From Zantedeschia hybrid cultivar (lineage: Eukaryota; Streptophyta; Magnoliopsida; Alismatales; Araceae), in the NCBI GenBank assembly GCA_030544215.1, contig JARZZO010000002.1, positions 78,003,150 to 78,067,149 on the forward strand: 64,000 nucleotides of DNA. The letters run 5' to 3'. A model generated the notes under the pieces. It searched no databases and was not told the DNA's origin. It saw only the letters and a list, made by a program, of their open reading frames with translations. This document shows positions 58,461-64,000 of the stretch, piece by piece. How positions within the stretch are numbered: position 1 is the first letter of the stretch; every line of letters begins with the position of its first letter. The translations under genes were made by a program, and so were the position numbers.

Positions 58461-59070
58461 GGAAAACTTTAAATACTTGACCTCTTTTTATTCGAGAAAT
58501 GTCGAATAGATATCACCTAATTATCCTGGCTACTGAATATTTTACTGTCTGAATATTCCAGTTGTTATTGTTATCATCATTATTTATTTGATCCTTTATG
58601 CTGTGTATAATAAGAGATGAAATGGAAAACTAATGTGTGTAACTTAATCACATGGTTTCAACAAAAGGAATAGCACCTCGGTACTCACCATAGGAGATCG
58701 GGCTTCAGGGCCCGCCCTTGCCGTTTCTAGAGAAAAGCCCCTGGTTAGCTAGCAGAATGGACCTTGAGCTATTTGACAACAAGATAAGCGGCCAAGAATG
58801 GAGGTTTGTCTGATTGGAATATTTAGGGATAGAATACCTGGTCAGAAAGAAAAATACTAGGTGATTCTTACTCAAAATCTTCCCAGAATAGAGGAATTAA
58901 TAGAAGTCAAATAGCTGGTCAGAAAGGAGATTTTTTCAAAATCTTTCCTGGGATAGAAGAATACATGTCAAATATTCCACCCACGTTGAAATTTCCTTTT
59001 ATTCAAATTATTTTTTCCTGCATAAAATCACTGGAAGACGGAATCAGTTGCACAGAGTCGAATATATTTT
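58461..59070. other. Downstream intergenic DNA, no gene recognised
   Basis: AT-rich sequence after the SCAI-like gene, probably including its 3' UTR. Nothing else recognised. Confidence 0.4.
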
Positions 59071-59480
59071 TTTTGAACAATTTGCATAGCGTCAAATATT
59101 TTTTTTCACATTTATTCAATTGTCAAATGAAGGATGTGGATTCCAAATTTCAGAATTAGATTAATTATTTCTTCTTTCAAACGATTTTTTTTTTAAAAAA
59201 ATAGGTGATTAGCTTTTCTTCTTCTCTCTCCCCCTTGCTTTTCCTCCTCTTTTACCTTTTATGCCCCACGATGGCCTGCCATCTCTCTCTCTCTCTCTTG
59301 GACTTTTTTGAACAATTCGCATAGCATCAAATATTTTTTTCACATTTATTCAATGGTCAAATGAAGGATGAGGGTTCCACATTTCAGAATCAGATTAGTA
59401 GCTTTTCTTTTCCTCTCTACCCTTCCTCCTCTTTCGCCTTTCATGCCCCCTGCCAGGTCTCTCTCTCTCTCTCTCTCTCC
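59071..59480. repeat. Diverged tandem duplication, period about 235 bp
   Basis: Unit 1 (59071-59305) and unit 2 (59306 to about 59480) share gaacaattYgcatagc, caaatattttttt, cacatttattcaa and caaatgaaggatg, then a pyrimidine-rich stretch ending in a CT microsatellite. Unit 2 is shorter. Confidence 0.7.
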
Positions 59481-61762
59481 ATATTTCTGTGCGACGCAGA
59501 AATTGTCCAGTGGGGTCACTCGAACATTAAGTCATAAGTATGGTTGAATCACTGGGGCTTTAGACTATAGATTATATAACTTCCTAAATTGGGTCAGTAG
59601 AGTTCTGAGCTGGATTAGTGGGGTCTCAGACCAGACTACTTTGGATTGGGTCAATAAGTTTAGAAAAATCTAGTGGGATCTCAAGACTCCATTGGATTAG
59701 TCATAATTGGGATTTTGAATAAGACGACTTTTACATTTTTCATATTTTATAAAATAAGAGGTTATTTTATCATTCTGGCGTCGAACTATTTTTTCGCAAG
59801 ACTTTCCCTACAGTATCGTCACCGTAATAGAGTTTAACCACCAAATTCGAGATGGATTGGTGTGGTTTCTTTAGGCCTAGGACATCAGAATATCGAACCA
59901 TGAATGACGAAAAAAGATATGAGAGAAAAACATATTCATATTGGCTACTGATTGTGAGGCTCCAATACTACATCGGCCACTGGTGCGACGTACATATAAG
60001 ACAATTTTACTAGGAGACAATCATTTAGCTTCTCTCTCTCTCTCTCCATATTTCTGTGAGACAACACACAATTTTACTTGGAGACTAGTATTTAGCTAGG
60101 CATGTAAAGATGGTTGTAACCAAAAAAGATAATACACTATTTTACAGTATTTTATGATATTTCACATCAAACCAAACGGCTCTTAAGTCAGCACGAGTCT
60201 TTTCAAAAGTTTGAAGCAAAGCTGCCAAAAAGAAATGTGATATAATTTCATACAAAAACTTAAACGAACTAACTTCTATGAGTAACATAGTCTCAAAGAA
60301 AAAGGAAAATCTCACATTAATGCACATCTAATTGCGTACTCACATGGAAGCATACAATAAGAAATATATTTTTTTGCTTATTCATAGTTGTGCTGCAATA
60401 TTTTCCATTGAACAATGATGAAAATGCCGCCCCATTCGATCCTGCAATAAAAACAGGTTTCCATGGATCATTCCATTGAAATATGTCCGACCAATAGCTC
60501 ATCTATGAGTTGTGTCTAATCCAACTCTAGCACTTGTACAATTTCATGACTCGTTAAAACCAAAAACAGACCCGGTTTGATTACGTTTCAAAAATTTTGT
60601 AGCAAAATCAGATGAAAACCGAATAAATCGAATCTTTATATATTATACTACTCAATATTACGTTAATTTGTTCACAAATTTTGTATAGAATTTTTAAGTG
60701 GGGTTGAGGAGGTGGTGGGAGGGGAAGTGAACCACCTTCCCATTAAGACCCATAGAAAAAGTGAATAGAGCGGAATAAGATGAGACTCACCTACACAAGG
60801 TTTTCAAATGACCACCTGTGTAGTTTCTAATTCCAAATTACATAACACCAAATTGTATTATCCTAATGCCACTGTTACACAAACTCAGTTACATTATTGC
60901 CAGAAATGCATTTGCATGGACGCTTTTATTGGATGGAACTATGTGACTATTGCAATCTATCACTCATCTTTGGTAAATTTAGCTAAATCACATTTTATAA
61001 CCTTCTCAGTGTTCTCTGTCTGTGTGCGCACACGCCTGCTCGCATGAGAGAGAGGGGAACTAGTCTTTTAGCGGTAATGTTTTGGCCAACAATTAACCAT
61101 TCATTATTTAGAACAAATATTTATAAGCATGCTAGCAATGAACCATGCTAAACAAGTATTTACTACTCTCTCTCTCTCTCTCTCTTTCTCTCCACATCCT
61201 ACAAATCACAAGTTTCGATTCAAACCTTTGCAAGAAGAGTAATACTTGTTGCACCATGCCAGTGCTACCAGATCGGCTGGTAACAAGCATTGGAAAAAAG
61301 GAAAAAAAATTTACTAAGATGGAACCTATCCCGCTCCTCATTCGTACCGTCCAATCATTGACCGGATGGTTAAAAAAAATTACAAAAAAAAAAAAAAAAA
61401 ACATCGTGCGAGTGTGCAATCCAACACTGTACCGCGCCTGGTGCAGCTCGTTGCAAGAATAGTACATATGCAAATGCATCTTGTGGTGACTAATGTTCCA
61501 TTTAATCTATGGCACTGATATACATACAAAAATTCCTTTTGGATGCAAAAAATACGCTTCTGCCAAAAGGTTGACAACTCAAAAATGGGGACAAGAATTA
61601 TAGCCAACAAAAGGGAATACATTGTCCATCTTTTTAATTCACCAATAGCCCCGTTCAATTACCTAACTATACAAATAGTATCTATTAGCATCATACAATT
61701 GGCTTCACATATCCATCTGAATAGAGAGGGATCACTGTCTTTTTATATATGTACAGGCGATC
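59481..61762. other. Intergenic DNA with CT microsatellites, no gene recognised
   Basis: CT runs lie near 60030 and 61165-61190, and an A run at 61385-61401. The phrase ctccatatttctgtg occurs after CT runs near 59477 and 60043, indicating further duplication. No gene recognised. Confidence 0.35.
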
Positions 61763-61819
61763 TTACCGCAGCTTAGATAAAGTGGCATCCAACTTCTCAC
61801 TGATTGAAGTAATCCATGC
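61763..61819 (-). CDS. Candidate terminal exon of an unknown minus-strand gene
   Basis: The minus strand reads, after an acceptor-like cactgcag, AWITSISEKLDATLSKLR and a TAA stop. The pyrimidine-rich sequence before it and the protein-like composition suggest a last exon of a gene converging on the SCAI-like gene. I could not find upstream exons, and the region beyond is full of LINE DNA. I do not recognise the family. Confidence 0.22.
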   Translation of the reverse strand, partial: AWITSISEKLDATLSKLR

Positions 61820-62222
61820 CTGCAGTGTAAGAGCTGTGAAGCATCAGACCAGTTCTCATATTTCAAGTGCAATTTTGAAAATTATGCATTAATCGACAGT
61901 CGGTGTATTTCACAGCAAGTTCATCAGAGTGTAACAAGGATAAACAACAACTAGGTCCCAATGTGTTATGTAGAATTGAGCAACATCCTCCTCGAAGTTT
62001 CACACAACTAATTTCATCCTTGTAAACATGAGCGAGACAAGTCAAAAGATAACCCAGAAAGCATCAACTCAGTAAAATCACAAATATGATACGAAACTGC
62101 ACCATATTGATGCCAACAACATCAAATATCACATTAGCATGATGGATTAATGGTGAATAGCAGTACAAATTTATACAGATGAGAGCTTTTTTGGCACCAA
62201 AAATTGTTGCAGAAACTGCTTC
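61820..62222. other. Intergenic or intronic DNA, no feature recognised
   Basis: No coding or element ends identified. Confidence 0.3.
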
Positions 62223-62230
62223 AAGACACC

Positions 62231-62445
62231 TTTTTTTTTTTTTTTTGAAGTGGATGGTACCACATGTATTAAAATAAAAAGAAGGGAATTTACAGGTATG
62301 GTATCGGTCGCTTCTCAAAAATCGCTCTATACAGAAGCACACCAAGGTGGTATGACACTCTAGAACCCTTAAGAAATCAAGAAAGGTCTGTAAATCATGT
62401 TATATTGTGTGTGACCCTATCCCATTCTCCAACTCTATCACAGAT
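62231..62445 (-). mobile_element. Short 5'-truncated LINE 3' end
   Basis: A T run (62231-62246), i.e. an A-tail on the minus strand, is followed by aagtggatggtaccacatgt, the complement of the 3' end shared by the L1 copies here. The flanks share ACTGCTTCAAG (about 62214 and 62449), a plausible target duplication, though a related phrase near 62543 shows this DNA was already repetitive. The right boundary is approximate. Confidence 0.55.
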
Positions 62446-62982
62446 GAACTGCTTCAAGGCCTAGAACATCCATTTCTTGTGTAATTGAACCTCATGGGAC
62501 ACTTCAAGATTAACCAGCACTGAGTGCTAAAAAACATTGTAGAAACTGCTCCAAGGCCTAAGGCTTCCATTATTGGGTAACGGAACCTCATTGACTCTTC
62601 TTTGGGATAGATCAGTGCCAAGTAGACAGCTATACATTCTTTGGACTAAAGTTCATGATTGGTTCGTGAAAGGGCACTAGGAGATACCATTACCATAATT
62701 ACCATCAACATTTTAAGCCTTATCAATCTAGGTTCAGCAGATAGATAAAGAATGCAAAGACACGGCAAGGCCTTTCTACTAGCAGCCCTATAAAATACCA
62801 ACCCTCTATATGGCATCCATAAGTTATTAGCCAATAAACTATGGACAGAAAAAAGCCAGTAAAAAGTCCCATGAGATTAGAGAGCAGGCAAATAAAGGAC
62901 TTGTAACATAGTTTCAGCTTACGCACCAAGAAAGCAACACTACAATGCAGTTTTTTAGAGAGATCTGTGACCTACAATGCAG

Positions 62983-64000
62983 TTTTTTTTTTTTGGTAGT
63001 GGACGGTACCTCTGTACAAAAGAGACCCAAACACCAAGAAGGTGTATAGTCACCCCTCCCTCAACAAAACGAAAAGGGAAGGGTTGTGAAGGATCCCTTT
63101 ACAAAAAACAAGCCCATTCTCACTTTGACACAAATAAACCTCTCAATGCATTCTAGGATGAGGGCTTCATTGCTGAAGATTCTTCTATTTCTTTCAGACC
63201 AAATCACCCAAATGGTCGTGTGGAGGATCATCCACCATATCTAGGCATCTTCTTTAGGTAGGCGTTGACTCATCCATGAATCGAGCAAAAGTTCCAGATA
63301 GTCCTCCCACAGAAGCTGCTTACCTAATTTCCTCAGAATCAGTCAAGGATTCATCTTGATCAGCACATAACGGGCAGGAAGTCATCATACCATCCATAAA
63401 CTTCGGCAGTCTATCTTGAGTGGGAAGTCTCATGTAGCTCACTCTCCAGATCAGGCAGATCAGCATCTTTACTTTTAGCGGGGATTTGGGCTTCCAAATG
63501 ATGCTTGCGAAGGGATGCCGTAGACCACCATCAGAGATGACCTGGTAGGCAGATCTGACTGAGAAGGACTCCTTGGCTTCCCATCTCCAAATCCACCTAT
63601 CCTGAGATGAGGGATTGGGCAAGCAATCCTGTAACAAGAGCAGGAGCTACTCCAAAACTCCAACCTGATCATCCCTAAACTCTCTACAGAACTGAGGTAT
63701 CCATACTCCTCTAGGCTGACTATAATCAAACACCCGTGCAACAGTTGCACTGGGTTGGGAATAAATAGCCTAGAAGTTCGGAAACCTACCATACGAAGAC
63801 AAGCTTTGGCACCATTTGTCCTTCCAAAACATCCAGCCCTGGCCATTACCCAAAGTAAATGAATGCCTGCTTTCAGCACATCAAAACTAGAGGGACTTTT
63901 CCAGATCCGAGACAAGTTACCCATGGATAAGGGCCAAACATCCCATGCCCTAGCTCTGCAGTAATAAAGCTGGCGAATAGTCTGTACTTGCAAAGTGGAA
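62983..64000 (-). mobile_element. L1 LINE, 3' portion, continuing beyond the window
   Basis: The 3' A-tail is the T run near 62983-62992, followed by tagtggacggtacctctgt. On the minus strand, ORF2 C-terminal motifs appear in two frames: RWIWRWEAKESFSVRSAY, then SPLKVKMLICLIWRVSYMRL and LPTQDRL with CPLCADQDES (zf-RVT). A frameshift and stops break the frame. The reverse transcriptase would lie past the right edge. Confidence 0.8.

Noticed and set aside
60317..60502. 61-codon minus-strand frame (YWSDIFQWNDPWKPV)
   Set aside because: It looks somewhat protein-like but I recognise no family and see no splice context or neighbouring exons; left unannotated.

Overview
The window is nuclear DNA from a flowering plant. 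Evidence: GT-AG introns, plant-type L1 and RTE LINEs, a Ty1/copia element primed by initiator tRNA-Met, and many hAT transposons with 8-bp target-site duplications (TSDs). The first two exons of the host gene are very GC-rich and the later ones are not. That 5'-to-3' GC gradient is typical of monocots, so a monocot with a TE-rich genome is my inference; I cannot name the species.

There is one convincing host gene, on the + strand from 9396 to 58441: a plant homologue of SCAI (DUF3550/UPF0682 family). I assembled 11 exons in frame, giving about 620 codons with no internal stop. The 1.86-kb coding sequence is spread over 49 kb because introns 2 (6.5 kb), 4 (11.3 kb), 7 (19.3 kb) and 9 (8.6 kb) are packed with nested transposons. 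Intron 7 can keep the frame only with a GC-AG splice pair.

Layout. 1-9395: upstream intergenic DNA with degenerate repeats. 9396-10069: exons 1-2. 10070-16527 (intron 2): a minus-strand RTE LINE split by hAT element C, a TIR element, a degenerate tandem array and a MITE. 16528-17099: exons 3-4. 17100-28394 (intron 4): a hairpin element and an L1 LINE carrying two head-to-head copies (A, B) of the same hAT family; copy B itself carries a small hairpin MITE. 28395-29563: exons 5-7. 29564-48865 (intron 7): hAT element E with a nested hairpin MITE, a fold-back structure with nested hAT element D, a nearly full-length L1 (37255-42997) and a copia element with intact TSD (43167-48653). 48866-49280: exons 8-9. 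49281-57876 (intron 9): an RTE fragment with a MITE, and a non-autonomous LTR element with three LTRs, two of them directly abutting. 57877-58441: exons 10-11. 58442-64000: intergenic DNA ending in another L1 that runs off the window.

The most distinctive signals are: (1) a family of about 190-240-bp hairpin MITEs with ends like CATGGATGGCAGTACCGG and bodies built of short palindromic TACCGG-type repeats; three copies have 8-bp TSDs and one has a paralogous empty site in this window; (2) a hAT family with CAAGG ends and GATCGG subterminal repeats that keeps a BED finger but has lost the transposase catalytic part; (3) the GC-AG intron; (4) the LTR-internal-LTR-LTR element. I found no operon, CRISPR, defence system or biosynthetic cluster.
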